Shown here in pieces: positions 45,977-56,103 of a stretch of DNA of 64,000 bases. Source of the stretch: Clostridiales bacterium (lineage in GTDB: Bacteria; Bacillota; Clostridia; Peptostreptococcales; Anaerovoracaceae); assembly GCA_022766365.1 (NCBI GenBank), contig JALENW010000024.1:113934-177933 (forward strand). The letters run 5' to 3'. Numbering within the stretch: position 1 is the stretch's first letter; every line of letters starts with the position of its first letter. The notes under the pieces are model-generated. The model had not been told where the DNA came from. It made no database searches and saw only the letters and a program-made list of their open reading frames with translations. The position numbers and the translations under genes were made by a program.

Positions 45977-47191
45977 TTATTCCAGGTAGTCTTTCAATTT
46001 CTTTGATCTGCTGGGATGTCTCAGTTTCTTAAGAGCTTTAGACTCAATCTGTCTGATTCTCTCTCTGGTCACTGAAAACTCTCTGCCTACTTCTTCCAGA
46101 GTCCTTGCTCTGCCGTCTTCAATACCGAATCTCAGCATCAGTACCTTTTTTTCTCGATCCGTCAATGTATCAAGGACATCTAAAAGCTGTTCCTTGAGCA
46201 TAGAAAACGCAGCAGCTTCAGCAGGTGAAGGTGCATCATCGTCCGGAATGAAATCACCCAGATGACTATCTTCTTCTTCTCCTATCGGTGTTTCCAAAGA
46301 AACAGGTTCTAAAGCAATTTTTTGGATTTCCCTTACTTTTTCAACAGTTATGCCCATTTCTTTTGCAATTTCCTCAGGTAACGGCTCTCTTCCGTAGTTC
46401 TGAAGAAGCTGTCTTGAAACCCTGATCAGCTTATTAATTGTCTCCACCATGTGGACAGGAATTCTTATTGTCCTCGCCTGATCTGCGATGGATCTCGTAA
46501 TAGCCTGTCTTATCCACCATGTAGCATAGGTGGAAAACTTATAACCTTTTCTGTAATCAAATTTGTCTACAGCCTTAATCAGACCCAGATTGCCCTCCTG
46601 TATCAAATCCAAAAAAAGCATACCCCGTCCTACATATCTCTTAGCTATGCTGACAACAAGTCTTAGATTTGCCTCACAGAGCATCTTCTTGGCGGTTTCA
46701 TCTCCGGCTTCCATTCTCTTGGCTAATTCAATTTCCTCCTCCGCCGTAAGAAGGTGCACCTTACCGATTTCCTTCAAATACATCCTGACGGGATCATCGA
46801 TATTAATTCCCTTTGGCAAAGTGGCATTTATATCGATCTCGCCTGACTCATTTACAACGATTCCATCGTCCTCATCATCGTCATCTGCATCATCCTTTGC
46901 AAGAATCTCCGAAAACTCTTCCGGGTGCGAGTCACCTATCTCTACACCGTGAGACAAAAGGGTTTCGTAAATATCATCGAGTACATTTTTATCAAGATCC
47001 ACCTCTTCCAGATAGTCTGCAACATCGGTATAGGTAAGCTTCCGTTTCTTTTTCTCAGCTTCAAGAGCCAATTGCTTGATGACGTAATTTTTAATCTCTT
47101 CAGATGTCATCTTTTCAATTGCGGATTTATCAAAAATCAATACAGACTTATTATCGCCTTTGTCCGCTGTTTGAACCTTTCCTTGACTCAT
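45977..47191 (-). CDS. rpoD: Primary RNA polymerase sigma factor (SigA/RpoD)
   Basis: A group 1 sigma factor of 404 residues. Order: region 1.1 (about 25-100, [19 protein letters not shown]), an acidic linker [11 protein letters not shown], region 1.2 ([11 protein letters not shown]), region 2 ([20 protein letters not shown], then [12 protein letters not shown]), region 3 and region 4 with the -35-binding helix-turn-helix in [20 protein letters not shown]. It starts within the dnaG stop (ATGA overlap), the classic macromolecular-synthesis operon arrangement. The consensus-like promoters found across the window suit this factor. Confidence 0.98.
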   Translation of the reverse strand: MSQGKVQTADKGDNKSVLIFDKSAIEKMTSEEIKNYVIKQLALEAEKKKRKLTYTDVADYLEEVDLDKNVLDDIYETLLSHGVEIGDSHPEEFSEILAKDDADDDDEDDGIVVNESGEIDINATLPKGINIDDPVRMYLKEIGKVHLLTAEEEIELAKRMEAGDETAKKMLCEANLRLVVSIAKRYVGRGMLFLDLIQEGNLGLIKAVDKFDYRKGYKFSTYATWWIRQAITRSIADQARTIRIPVHMVETINKLIRVSRQLLQNYGREPLPEEIAKEMGITVEKVREIQKIALEPVSLETPIGEEEDSHLGDFIPDDDAPSPAEAAAFSMLKEQLLDVLDTLTDREKKVLMLRFGIEDGRARTLEEVGREFSVTRERIRQIESKALKKLRHPSRSKKLKDYLE

Positions 47192-48948
47192 AAACCCAGT
47201 CCCCCTCGCAAATTCTTAATTTCCCTTTGAACATTCATCAATTTCAACTGCAATTTTTCGCCTTCCTGACCTTGTTCTTCTTCATCTGCAATAGCAATAA
47301 CATCTAACAGTCTTTTTTCCTGTTCTAACAATGCATTAAGCCCCGATGTCCTCATACACTCCCTGAAAGTCTGCTCTAAATCCACCACAGGCACGTTTCT
47401 AATTATATTATCCAACTTAAGACCGTCAGCCGGATCCATTGAATCTTTAATCCTCTGCTCGTCTATGAAACCGTCCGAATCTCTGAATTCATCCTTTATC
47501 AGATTCAAAATTTCCCGTGCAAGATCAGTCTTAACGGCCGCATCGGCAAACCTGTGCTCTCTCAGCTTTACAAAATAACTGCTATCCATAAATATTATCT
47601 TAATCAATACTTTTTCTGTTGCTGTAAGTTCACGGCTTACTTTATTTTCAGACCTCTGCGGACTTCTCTCTCTTTGATTGTTCCTTTCTTTACCGACTTG
47701 ATTCAAAATATTATTATAATCCAGTCTCAGCGCTCTTCCGACCTTCTGGGCATAGACCTCCCTTTCCACCGGTGAAAGTTTCTCAAATATAGGGGCAATA
47801 TCTCTGATGTATCTGATCTTTCCCTCTTCAGTCTGTAGATTCGTACCTCTGGCGATATGTCTTAATTGATAGTCGGTACCGCTGATACTCTTTGAAAGAA
47901 GGTTCAGGAAACCTTCCTTGCCATGCAATTTAACATATTCGTCCGGATCCTTTCCATCATCTACATGGAGTACCGAAACCTCCACACCTGCCGATCTCAA
48001 GATATCGACACCCTTATATGCAGCCTTCCTACCTGCATCATCGGAATCATAAGATAGAATGACCTTCCTCGCATATCTTTTTAAAATCTTTCCGTGATTT
48101 TCAGTTAAAGCTGTGCCGAGGGTTGCTGTGACATTTCCAACGCCGTACTGAAACAGACCTATAACATCCATATATCCTTCAACCACTATGAGACAATCTT
48201 CTTTTCTCAAATACTCTCTGGCAAAATTAAGGGCGAACAGATTATTGCTCTTGTGAAAAATAGGATTCTCCGGCGAATTTATATACTTGGCGCCATCTTC
48301 GTCAAGAGCTCTGCCACCAAATCCAATCACCTTTCCGCTGGTGCTGATTATTGGGAAAATTACACGATTTCTAAATCTGTCATACTTCTTACCCCCTTTT
48401 ATGGATATTAAACCAAGTTCAGACAAGGTATCATCTTCATAACCGAGAGCTTTCATATGATTGTAAAGGCTTGACCACTTTTCATCAGCATATCCTATTC
48501 CGAATTTTGTAATCATTTCCTGGGATAATTTCCGTCTTTCTAACAGATAATCCATTGCCTTATTTGGGCTTGATAAGAGACATCTCACAAAATATCTGGC
48601 TGCGTCCTTATTTGCTCTGTAATACACGTCTCGACTATCATCGTATTTTGTTCTTTCAAGCGTAAAACCTTGATCCTTAGCGATTTTTTCAATTGCCTCG
48701 ACAAAGTCAAGATTATAATATTTTCTTACAAATTCTATCGCATCCCCTGAAACTCCACAGCCGAAGCATTTGAATATCTGTTTGTCCGGCGACACTACAA
48801 AGGAAGGCGTTTTCTCCCCATGAAAAGGACAACACGCCTTATAATTTGCACCGGTTTTTTTAAGGGATATGGCATTGCTCACAATGTCGACAATGTCGAT
48901 TTGATCCTTAAGTCTTTCTATGCTTTCGTGTGAGTAAGAAGTTGCCAT
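47188..48948 (-). CDS. dnaG: DNA primase
   Basis: DnaG makes RNA primers at the replication fork. The 586-residue protein has the N-terminal zinc-binding domain (Cys40, His43, Cys61, Cys64 in [11 protein letters not shown] and FKCFGCG), the RNA-polymerase core with TOPRIM element [11 protein letters not shown] and the acidic SYDSDDAG, and a C-terminal helicase-binding region. Stop and start codons are shared with rpoD downstream and dgt upstream (TAATG), so the three genes are translationally coupled. Confidence 0.97.
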   Translation of the reverse strand: MATSYSHESIERLKDQIDIVDIVSNAISLKKTGANYKACCPFHGEKTPSFVVSPDKQIFKCFGCGVSGDAIEFVRKYYNLDFVEAIEKIAKDQGFTLERTKYDDSRDVYYRANKDAARYFVRCLLSSPNKAMDYLLERRKLSQEMITKFGIGYADEKWSSLYNHMKALGYEDDTLSELGLISIKGGKKYDRFRNRVIFPIISTSGKVIGFGGRALDEDGAKYINSPENPIFHKSNNLFALNFAREYLRKEDCLIVVEGYMDVIGLFQYGVGNVTATLGTALTENHGKILKRYARKVILSYDSDDAGRKAAYKGVDILRSAGVEVSVLHVDDGKDPDEYVKLHGKEGFLNLLSKSISGTDYQLRHIARGTNLQTEEGKIRYIRDIAPIFEKLSPVEREVYAQKVGRALRLDYNNILNQVGKERNNQRERSPQRSENKVSRELTATEKVLIKIIFMDSSYFVKLREHRFADAAVKTDLAREILNLIKDEFRDSDGFIDEQRIKDSMDPADGLKLDNIIRNVPVVDLEQTFRECMRTSGLNALLEQEKRLLDVIAIADEEEQGQEGEKLQLKLMNVQREIKNLRGGLGL

Positions 48949-49940
48949 TATTTCAGCTCCTCATATTTATTCACTGCAAAACGATCTGTCATTCCTGCGA
49001 CATAATCTTTTGCTGCTACACTAATGCCTTCTTCCTGTGCGATTTCTTTCATATCGTCAGGAAGTTCTTCCGGATATGAAATATAGTGGTTGTACAGAAA
49101 CTTGACAATTTTCTCTGCAAGTTTTACATCTTCTATCTTTTTAACATCAGCATTTGTGTAAACTGTCTCGAACATAAAAGATCGAAGCTCTAAAAGCAGC
49201 TGATTGTCATGAGCATTCATCATAACCTCGGATTTACCGTCGCTATTGGTAACAACACTCTCTATCATCTTTGTGATACGCTGACTTTTTCTATCTCCGA
49301 AAAATTCAACAGGCCCTTCAGGAAGCATATCCACAGTCAACACGCCGCTTCTTATCGCGTCATCTATATCGTGATTAATATATGCAATCCTGTCACTAAT
49401 GTTTACAACCTGGCCTTCAGGTGTTGCTGCTTTCAGGGAACCGGTGTGGTTTACGATACCATTTCTGACTTCCCATGTGAGGTTAAGACCTCGTCCGCTA
49501 CTTCTCATTTCGATTTTTTCAACCACTCGTATGCTTTGCTCATTGTGCTTAAATCCTCCGGGGTGTATTTGATTTAAAACCATTTCTCCGTTATGTCCGA
49601 ACGGTGTGTGTCCAAGATCATGACCCATTGCAATAGCCTCTGTCAAATCCTCATTTAGTCCCAGAATCCTCGATATCGTTCTTGCAATTTGAGCTACTTC
49701 TAAAGTATGTGTCAATCGTGTTCTGAAATGGTCACCTTCAGGAGCGAGAAATACCTGAGTTTTGTGCATTAAACGCCTGAATGCCTTAGAGTGTATAATC
49801 CTATCTCTATCCCTTTGAAAATCTGTTCTATACCTGCAAGGAGTTTCATAAATTGCACGCCCCCTTGTATCAGCAGATTTTGTGGCATAGTGTGATAGAG
49901 TATCAAATTCACGGTTTTCTACATCAACTCGAAAAAGCAT
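48948..49940 (-). CDS. dgt: Deoxyguanosinetriphosphate triphosphohydrolase-like protein
   Basis: This HD-domain enzyme removes triphosphate from dNTPs. The metal ligands are in RLTHTLEVAQIAR (His) and AIAMGHDLGHTPFGHNGE (His-Asp), with a later Asp in SDRIAYINHDIDDAIRSG. The N-terminal DSHAFRRL-type segment appears as IIHSKAFRRLMHKTQVF. It is the shorter form of 330 residues common in Bacillota. Exact nucleotide preference is not predictable. In several Clostridia it precedes dnaG, as here. Confidence 0.92.
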   Translation of the reverse strand: MLFRVDVENREFDTLSHYATKSADTRGRAIYETPCRYRTDFQRDRDRIIHSKAFRRLMHKTQVFLAPEGDHFRTRLTHTLEVAQIARTISRILGLNEDLTEAIAMGHDLGHTPFGHNGEMVLNQIHPGGFKHNEQSIRVVEKIEMRSSGRGLNLTWEVRNGIVNHTGSLKAATPEGQVVNISDRIAYINHDIDDAIRSGVLTVDMLPEGPVEFFGDRKSQRITKMIESVVTNSDGKSEVMMNAHDNQLLLELRSFMFETVYTNADVKKIEDVKLAEKIVKFLYNHYISYPEELPDDMKEIAQEEGISVAAKDYVAGMTDRFAVNKYEELK

Positions 49941-49987
49941 TGTTTAAACACCCTCCCTTCCTGTGCTGCTCTGAAATGTGACAAAGA

Positions 49988-50428
49988 TTAAATGCCTGTA
50001 TGCCCGAAGCCTCCCTCGCCCCTGCCTGATTCTTCCAGATCAAATTTAGTTTCCACCTTAATTAATTTCACCTGTTTGTACTCTGCAAATACAATTTGTG
50101 CGATTCTGTCCCCGGATGAAATTTTGAATTCTTCGTTGCTCAAATTGATTACAGGAATTTTCAATTCACCCCTATAGTCAGAATCCACAGTACCGACACC
50201 GTTTACAAGAGTAATTCCATGTTTGACGGAAAGACCGCTCCTGGCCCTGACTTGCCCTTCGTATCCATTTGGAATCTCAAGATAAATCCCTGTCGGAACA
50301 AGAGTTCTTTCCATGGGTCTCAACAAAATAGGTTCATCAATGAATGCCCTCAGATCCATGCCTGAGGAACCTTCAGTTTCATAAGCGGGAATGTTACCGC
50401 CTTTACTGTATATTTTTACTGTTGGCAT
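49988..50428 (-). CDS. dut: dUTP diphosphatase
   Basis: A trimeric dUTPase of 146 residues. All five family motifs are visible: SGMDLRAF, RSGLSVKHG, NGVGTVDSDYRGEL with the catalytic Asp, SSGDRIAQIVF and the C-terminal GRGEGGFGHTG arm. It keeps dUTP out of DNA and supplies dUMP. It lies between the M16 peptidase (15-base gap) and dgt, both with short gaps. Confidence 0.97.
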   Translation of the reverse strand: MPTVKIYSKGGNIPAYETEGSSGMDLRAFIDEPILLRPMERTLVPTGIYLEIPNGYEGQVRARSGLSVKHGITLVNGVGTVDSDYRGELKIPVINLSNEEFKISSGDRIAQIVFAEYKQVKLIKVETKFDLEESGRGEGGFGHTGI

Positions 50429-50443
50429 TTTCTCTCCGTTTTC

Positions 50444-51691
50444 CTAGAATAACTTCTTAAGATTCAATTCATCATTGCCTGTTACTGCCACAGCTGAATA
50501 CCTTGAAAAATCAGAAATCAAAGTAATCAGAGATTCTACATCGGATTTCGTAACTTTGTCATAAGAAGAAATAACTTCCTCAATCGGCACAATTCTATCC
50601 ATCAGAAATGCCATTCTGCCATTATTGAACATTCTTGACGCAGTACTCTCCTGACTGAAAACAAACCCTGATTTAAGCTGTTCCTTTGAAGCTATCAGTT
50701 CATCGTCGCTGATACCGTTATCAGCAAGAAGAATAATTTCCTCCCGAATTCCTTCTATAGCATCTTTTACCTTATCCTTGTTCAGACCTGCATAAATTTT
50801 GAAGTATCCGAGATTTTTATTCCCGGAAACCATTGAAAATACAGAATAAGCAAGTCCTCTTTCTTCCCTTATATTTCTGAAAAGTCTTGAGCTCATAGTT
50901 CCACCCAAAATATTATTCAGAACCTGCATAGGGTAATATCTGACATCTTCCATAGGAAAAGTCGGAAGCCCCATGCATAAATTGCACTGTTCCACATCTT
51001 TGTGGACTACCTTTACCTTGGGCCTGTATTCCGAATTTTCAAATTCAATATCTTCAGATTTTTCCTCAAGATTTAAAAATCTGTTTTCAAAATATGAAAT
51101 TACCTCTTCCTCGTTGAATTTTCCGGCTATGCTCACTAAAATATTATCCTTTGTGTATCTCTTTTTAACATAGTCCTTCATTACATTCCGAGTTATCCGC
51201 TTCAGACTTGTAGGGGTGCCTATTATTGATTTACTCAATACGTTGCCGTTATAGATGAGCTCTGTAGATAGGTCATGACACAAATCTTCCGGAGAATCAA
51301 GAGTCATCTTGATTTCCTCACCGATGACAAACCTCTCTTTATCCATTTCTTTTTTCGGGAATACGGAATTCTCGATCATATCGCATAAAACCTCTGCACC
51401 GTCGAACAGTCTTGAAGACATCACCTTAACGTGATAACATGTAGCCTCTTTCCCTGTAAAGGCATTGATACTTCCTCCTATTTTGTCGATATCCCTTGCA
51501 ATATCAAGATATGTTCTGGTTTCTGTTCCCTTGAAAAGCATATGTTCAACAAAGTGAGATATACCCGCATACTTTTTATCTTCGTTAACCGCACCTGTCT
51601 TTACCCATATCCCCAGAGTTACAGATTCCACCTCATTCACAGGATCCATGATTAAATCAATTCCATTTACTAAAGTTTTTATTTCCAACAT
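50444..51691 (-). CDS. M16 family zinc peptidase (processing-peptidase-like)
   Basis: The 415-residue protein has the inverted zinc motif HFVEH (His46, Glu49, His50) and a second glutamate in the ERFVIGEEIKM region, so it should be catalytically competent. Two half-domains, one-chain length and NAFTGKEATCYHVKV match the YmxG/PepR group related to mitochondrial processing peptidase. The natural substrate is unknown. Its start shares one base with the stop of the upstream metallo-hydrolase gene. In Bacillota it often sits beside dut, as here. Confidence 0.9.
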   Translation of the reverse strand: MLEIKTLVNGIDLIMDPVNEVESVTLGIWVKTGAVNEDKKYAGISHFVEHMLFKGTETRTYLDIARDIDKIGGSINAFTGKEATCYHVKVMSSRLFDGAEVLCDMIENSVFPKKEMDKERFVIGEEIKMTLDSPEDLCHDLSTELIYNGNVLSKSIIGTPTSLKRITRNVMKDYVKKRYTKDNILVSIAGKFNEEEVISYFENRFLNLEEKSEDIEFENSEYRPKVKVVHKDVEQCNLCMGLPTFPMEDVRYYPMQVLNNILGGTMSSRLFRNIREERGLAYSVFSMVSGNKNLGYFKIYAGLNKDKVKDAIEGIREEIILLADNGISDDELIASKEQLKSGFVFSQESTASRMFNNGRMAFLMDRIVPIEEVISSYDKVTKSDVESLITLISDFSRYSAVAVTGNDELNLKKLF

Positions 51692-52674
51692 CAGTGTTCA
51701 TACTCCTTGTATAATTTGATTATATTATTAATGATATGCCTCCCGTTTTCTATAAATGCTGCATAAGGTTGAGCCTTTCCCCTCTCTGAGGACCAAAAGG
51801 CTTCAATATATTTCTCCATTATCTCTTCCTTTGAAAGGCCTGCTTTGTGCAAAGTCAATATCATGTCTTTCTCGGCTTTGGCAATTTCCATGTACCAATC
51901 AAAGAATTCATCAGTATATCCCTTGGGAGTCAGTCCAAAGTGCTGAACCATCAGCTGATTTGCACCATAGGCTTTACACTTCTTCGCAGATTCGATACTT
52001 TCCCAATAATTTTTTACAAAGGCTGTATGGAGAACTTGCGGATTTCTCAGAACTCCTGTACTTTCACACGTTAAAAGAAGCCTCATCGGTTCAAGTGCAT
52101 ATGCCAGTGAGCAATCCGTATGCCCCTTACACTCTATAACTCTGACTTTAATATCTCCAAGATCTATAATATCATCATCTTTAACTATTCTGTCGATTCT
52201 CATTCCCTCAGCCGTTATTTCTGCTTCAGCGGAATTTTCGTATATATTTCTATATGCATTGCTAAAGACCTCCCAAGCTGCCTTTCCAAGTCTTTCCATG
52301 GTTCTCTTAGCCCCGGCACTTTGAAAGACTTCTAATGCTTTGCCGGCACCGCAAACCTCAACGTCAGGCCAGACTTTTAAAATATAAGGCAATGCACCGA
52401 TGTGATCATAATGAGTATGTGAAATTAATATAAAGTCCGGACTTTTCCTGTCTCTTCTCTTTAGCTCTTTCTCAATGTTTTTTATGGTTTCATTGCTGCA
52501 ATAAGCCATACCACAGTCATAAAGAGCAGTCTTTTCTGAACCGAATATCAAAAAAGTTTCCCCGCCAAATCCTGAGGTTACCCTTGCAAGGTATTCCGGA
52601 AAATCAAATCTCTCTTGACCCGGGAAGCTGTGATATATGCTTGCTGAAAAACTGTCCCTATCATGTTTTTTCAA
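51691..52674 (-). CDS. MBL-fold metallo-hydrolase of unknown substrate
   Basis: The N-terminal metallo-beta-lactamase fold shows SHTHYDHIGALPYIL as metal motif, IECKGHTDCSLAY and LLTCESTGVL. A C-terminal helical part (about 230-327) has no signature I recognise. In the reading frame, a TTG at 52674 has GGGAGG ten bases upstream and is my preferred start; an ATG at 52692 and a GTG at 52698 lack a site and would overlap the upstream gene more. It is flanked by a membrane protein gene and the M16 peptidase gene. Confidence 0.75.
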   Translation of the reverse strand: MKKHDRDSFSASIYHSFPGQERFDFPEYLARVTSGFGGETFLIFGSEKTALYDCGMAYCSNETIKNIEKELKRRDRKSPDFILISHTHYDHIGALPYILKVWPDVEVCGAGKALEVFQSAGAKRTMERLGKAAWEVFSNAYRNIYENSAEAEITAEGMRIDRIVKDDDIIDLGDIKVRVIECKGHTDCSLAYALEPMRLLLTCESTGVLRNPQVLHTAFVKNYWESIESAKKCKAYGANQLMVQHFGLTPKGYTDEFFDWYMEIAKAEKDMILTLHKAGLSKEEIMEKYIEAFWSSERGKAQPYAAFIENGRHIINNIIKLYKEYEH

Positions 52675-53776
52675 TTTGATTGCTCCTCCCATGTCCACTA
52701 TATACCCTGAAAAAATTAAATATTACCATTACAGTGACAAAAAAACCGAGCATGCCTACAACCGGGAATACCATTGCGATGATTTCTCTGAATCCTGCAA
52801 GTCCTAACAAAAAGCCCAACATTGCCAATATAACAACAAAATACTTTTTTCTCGGCCCATCTTTGATTTTGGTGGTAACCCCGTAAAATGTACTGGTAGC
52901 TGCTGAATATATTGAGAAGAACAATACCACACTGTATACCACATTAAAAACATAAGAAATTCGCCCTGCCATACCAAGCATAGGAAGATCCATTCTATCC
53001 GCAAATGCCGGGTCCTTGGACAAAGCCAGATTAAGGGTCAGAGCCATAAGAAACAGAACGAAAGCTCCCAAAGCCGCTCCCCTCAAAGCCGTTTTCATAT
53101 CTCTTGCCTGTATCCCTGCTCTTGCCATTATCGGGATAGTGCCTATCATGTTATATGCCATATATATCATAGAAGCGAAAAACCAGTTGTTTGCCAGTGG
53201 GCTTGGTGCAATATCCGCTGCACCGCTTTCACTTATCATAGGGGTGAAAATAACATACAAAGACCCGCCTGCTACTACTAACACCAAAACAGGGATAAGC
53301 ATATTGAAAACACCGGAAATCCTCTGAAAATTTCCCAGAACTGTGAAAATCACCATTATTACAATAATGAAACCGCCCACACTTCTATCAATACCGAACT
53401 GTTGTTTTGTAAAAGCTCCACCGGCAGCTGACATAGTGACAAGGGCAACAAAAATTGTAATCGCAACAACGTAACCCAAAACAGAAGCGACAGTTTTATT
53501 TCGAAACGGCAAAATCACGTGACCTATATCGCTTGTACCGAGTTTTCTTCCTATATATACAAGCATCATGCCCATAATGATAAACATCAGTCCGGCGAAG
53601 ATAAGTCCAAGTATTCCCAATTTGCCGAACACTCCGAAATATTGCCATATTTCCCTTCCTGAGGCAAACCCGGCTCCAATTATAGTTCCTACATAGATAG
53701 CTGCTACAGTGAATGCACTGATATTATACTCTCTCAACCGCCATATCCCCCTATCTGAAATCCCTATATTCTCCAT
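52661..53776 (-). CDS. YkvI-like integral membrane protein (APC-superfamily-like)
   Basis: The 371-residue protein has about ten predicted membrane helices. The first contains AAIYVGTIIGAGFASGREIWQYF, whose G-T-I-I-G-A-G-F-A-S-G unwound-helix pattern is seen in LeuT-fold amino acid transporters; this matches the COG3949 (YkvI) group. The substrate is unknown; an amino acid or amine is plausible. It overlaps its neighbours on both sides by about 14-26 bases, and is adjacent to a RarD-type permease gene. Confidence 0.8.
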   Translation of the reverse strand: MENIGISDRGIWRLREYNISAFTVAAIYVGTIIGAGFASGREIWQYFGVFGKLGILGLIFAGLMFIIMGMMLVYIGRKLGTSDIGHVILPFRNKTVASVLGYVVAITIFVALVTMSAAGGAFTKQQFGIDRSVGGFIIVIMVIFTVLGNFQRISGVFNMLIPVLVLVVAGGSLYVIFTPMISESGAADIAPSPLANNWFFASMIYMAYNMIGTIPIMARAGIQARDMKTALRGAALGAFVLFLMALTLNLALSKDPAFADRMDLPMLGMAGRISYVFNVVYSVVLFFSIYSAATSTFYGVTTKIKDGPRKKYFVVILAMLGFLLGLAGFREIIAMVFPVVGMLGFFVTVMVIFNFFRVYSGHGRSNQIEKT

Positions 53777-54644
53777 AAGTAAAAAAGCCGAGACCTATCC
53801 AAATGCTGACAAAGGCAGAAAATTGAATTAAATCAAATGGTTCATTGAAATAATATATACCTAAAATCAACGAGATTGACGGCGAAATATACTCCGTTAA
53901 CCCGAGAGTTACCAGAGGCAGCTTGGAAGCTGCAAATGAAAACAAACCAAGTGGTGCGGCAGTCAACAATCCACATAGGGACAGGAGACCTATTTTCTTA
54001 AGTTCAATGTTCCCAAATAGACCTACTCCTGAAAATTCCATATACAGTATAATTGCAATTGCAGCGGGTATAAGAGTGACTGTCTCATAAAACAAGGCTT
54101 GCATAACAGGAAGTTTATAAGTTTTTTTGATCGCTGCATAGGTTGCAAAACTGGCAGCAAGCCCCAAGGCGATTGCCGGAAGTTCACGATAACCGACAAT
54201 CATTATCAGAAGTCCCACCACAGCAAATCCAAGTGCAATACGTTTAAAATTGTTGAGTTTTTCTTTGAATATAAATCTTCCAAAAACACAGACCATCAGA
54301 GGCTCTATGAAATATCCCATACATGTTTGAATCACATATCCTGCGTTGACTGCCCATATGTATGTGGACCAATTTAAAGTAATTAAAATACCTGCTGTAA
54401 GATACTTGAAAAATCTCTTACTATCTCCGAACATTCCTTTAAACACTTTAACAGGTCCTATGGTGAAGATACAGGCTATATAACACATAAGAGACATCAT
54501 TACTACACGATAAATAATTATCGTAAATGAGCTGATCGGTTTAAGAGCGTCCCAATAGATAGGAAGAATCCCCCACAAAAATCCACAAAATACAGCTGCA
54601 AGGATACCCACCCTATATTGATTTTTCTCATCACCGGTTTTCAT
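53751..54644 (-). CDS. rarD: EamA family transporter, RarD type
   Basis: About 297 residues with ten predicted helices in two EamA repeats. GILAAVFCGFLWGILPIYWDAL and the WSTYIWAVNAGYVIQTCMGYFIEPL block are characteristic of RarD within the drug/metabolite transporter superfamily. The substrate is not known. I chose the second ATG of a tandem pair (54644), six bases after GGAGG; the ATG at 54647 is nearly as good. The start lies within the end of the upstream unknown gene. Confidence 0.88.
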   Translation of the reverse strand: MKTGDEKNQYRVGILAAVFCGFLWGILPIYWDALKPISSFTIIIYRVVMMSLMCYIACIFTIGPVKVFKGMFGDSKRFFKYLTAGILITLNWSTYIWAVNAGYVIQTCMGYFIEPLMVCVFGRFIFKEKLNNFKRIALGFAVVGLLIMIVGYRELPAIALGLAASFATYAAIKKTYKLPVMQALFYETVTLIPAAIAIILYMEFSGVGLFGNIELKKIGLLSLCGLLTAAPLGLFSFAASKLPLVTLGLTEYISPSISLILGIYYFNEPFDLIQFSAFVSIWIGLGFFTYGEYRDFR

Positions 54645-55197
54645 CATCTGCCTCCTCGGCGTTATCATCATCAATACTCCAATCCATAAGGTTAATGACA
54701 TACTCGTCTACTTCATAATCCAAAACTCCGTCAAAATTAAAGATATAGTTTCCCATACCCAGCTTTTCAAGGCTCATATACGCAAGAGCATCTCTCAAAG
54801 GCATGCTGCTGACATCTCCTGAATCCACATCCTGTATCTCAATTTTGCTGTCCCTGGAAAACCACCCTGAGAACCTTTCAAGTTCTTCAGAAAGCCTTCT
54901 GAGATTATCCACCCTGTCTGATTCACCAGCTCCGGCAAGGCCCGTGATAGCTCTCCCGGTATTGTAAATCAAAGTGTAAAGCTCTGTATTATCCTCAGGT
55001 AATTTTTCCATCAAACTCTGAAAATACTCCTTGAAAATTTCCTTGAGCGTATCTCCGTCAACCTCACTTATAACGGACCATAATAAGTCTGCGTCCCATT
55101 GCTCATCAGCTTCAACCAAGTTCTCCACATTATCGTAAAATTTAAAATCTTCAGGTGTTTCTATATCCGCTAATTCATAAAATTTTTCTCTATTCAT
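54631..55197 (-). CDS. Acidic protein of unknown function
   Basis: I do not recognise this 188-residue protein. It is strongly acidic, mostly helical in character, and has no signal peptide, membrane helix or cysteine cluster. The N-terminal half contains EDFKFYDNVENLVEADEQWD, the middle a heptad-like DNLRRLSEELERFSGWFSRD, and the end an Asp/Glu-rich tail. It is probably cytoplasmic. It lies 17 bases after murI and overlaps rarD, so it is part of that operon. Codon use looks like its neighbours, which argues for a real gene. Confidence 0.75.
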   Translation of the reverse strand: MNREKFYELADIETPEDFKFYDNVENLVEADEQWDADLLWSVISEVDGDTLKEIFKEYFQSLMEKLPEDNTELYTLIYNTGRAITGLAGAGESDRVDNLRRLSEELERFSGWFSRDSKIEIQDVDSGDVSSMPLRDALAYMSLEKLGMGNYIFNFDGVLDYEVDEYVINLMDWSIDDDNAEEADDENR

Positions 55198-55214
55198 CTA
55201 TTTATTCTCGTATT

Positions 55215-56027
55215 CTAAATATCCAGGTTCTTAAAGTTAATATTTAAAGATGCCTTATCTTCTCCAAGGATTTTTTCAATCATTTTAACAAAATTCTCAG
55301 ATAAATCGCTGGCAAAAAATTTGTTTTCCTCAGCACTTCCTGAAGCAAAGGCATCTGTTTTTTCAAGTTCAATTCTGATTGCCTCAACAACTTCTTTTGA
55401 AGAACTTATAATCTTGATGTTCGGATATAGTCTCCTAAGATTGTCAGCTATCAACGGATAGTGAGTACACCCTAAGACCAGAGTATCAATCATTTCTTTT
55501 TTAATAAAGTCATCCAGATAATACTTGAGAGTAAGGTCCATTATCTCGTTGTCTATTATGCCTTCCTCTATCAGAGGTACCAGAGCAGGACATGGAATTG
55601 AAGCTGTATTTATATACGGATTTTTCTCGTAGATTTTTTTCTCATAAGCACCACTTGCAACAGTGACCTTCGTTGCCATAATCCCTACTTTATCATTCGG
55701 GGTACATGTATTTGCAACTACCCGTGCAGTAGGAGAAATCACGCCTATTACAGGTATATCGGGGAACTTTGCTCTTAACGTATCCAGGGCTGTAGCGCTA
55801 ACAGTATTACAAGCGATAACTATCATCTTGACCCCCTCGCTTACAAGAAAATCTCCAATCTGTTCCGCAAACAACTTAATAGTTCCGGGAGATTTAGACC
55901 CATAAGGTGTTCTGGCAGTATCTCCAAAGAAAATTATCCTCTCGTTCGGGAGAGTTTTAATCATGTGAGGTATACTGGTTAACCCGCCTAATCCCGAATC
56001 GAAAAAGCCTATAGGCCTGTTGTCCAT
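55215..56027 (-). CDS. murI: Glutamate racemase
   Basis: MurI makes D-glutamate for peptidoglycan. The two catalytic cysteines are in VIACNTVSA and VLGCTHYPLI; DSGLGGLT opens the protein and TPYG (in ARTPYGSKSPG) follows. From the chosen ATG at 56027, with GGAGG ten bases upstream, it has 270 residues, the normal size. A longer in-frame version from 56066 has no such site. It is divergent from pepF, with 76 bases between start codons. Confidence 0.95.
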   Translation of the reverse strand: MDNRPIGFFDSGLGGLTSIPHMIKTLPNERIIFFGDTARTPYGSKSPGTIKLFAEQIGDFLVSEGVKMIVIACNTVSATALDTLRAKFPDIPVIGVISPTARVVANTCTPNDKVGIMATKVTVASGAYEKKIYEKNPYINTASIPCPALVPLIEEGIIDNEIMDLTLKYYLDDFIKKEMIDTLVLGCTHYPLIADNLRRLYPNIKIISSSKEVVEAIRIELEKTDAFASGSAEENKFFASDLSENFVKMIEKILGEDKASLNINFKNLDI

Positions 56028-56103
56028 ATATACAATTCCTCCAAATCTATGATATAATAAATCCAATTGTTCAATATACCATTATACATCATGGGAGGTA
56101 AAA

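Noticed and set aside
45977..49940. Several plus-strand frames of 60-130 residues inside rpoD, dnaG and dgt
   Set aside because: They are shadows of highly conserved minus-strand genes, without ribosome-binding sites or recognisable domains.
56028..56103. Divergent murI/pepF promoters around the TATAAT at 56053
   Set aside because: No -35 element at 16-18 bases was found on either strand; too weak to annotate.
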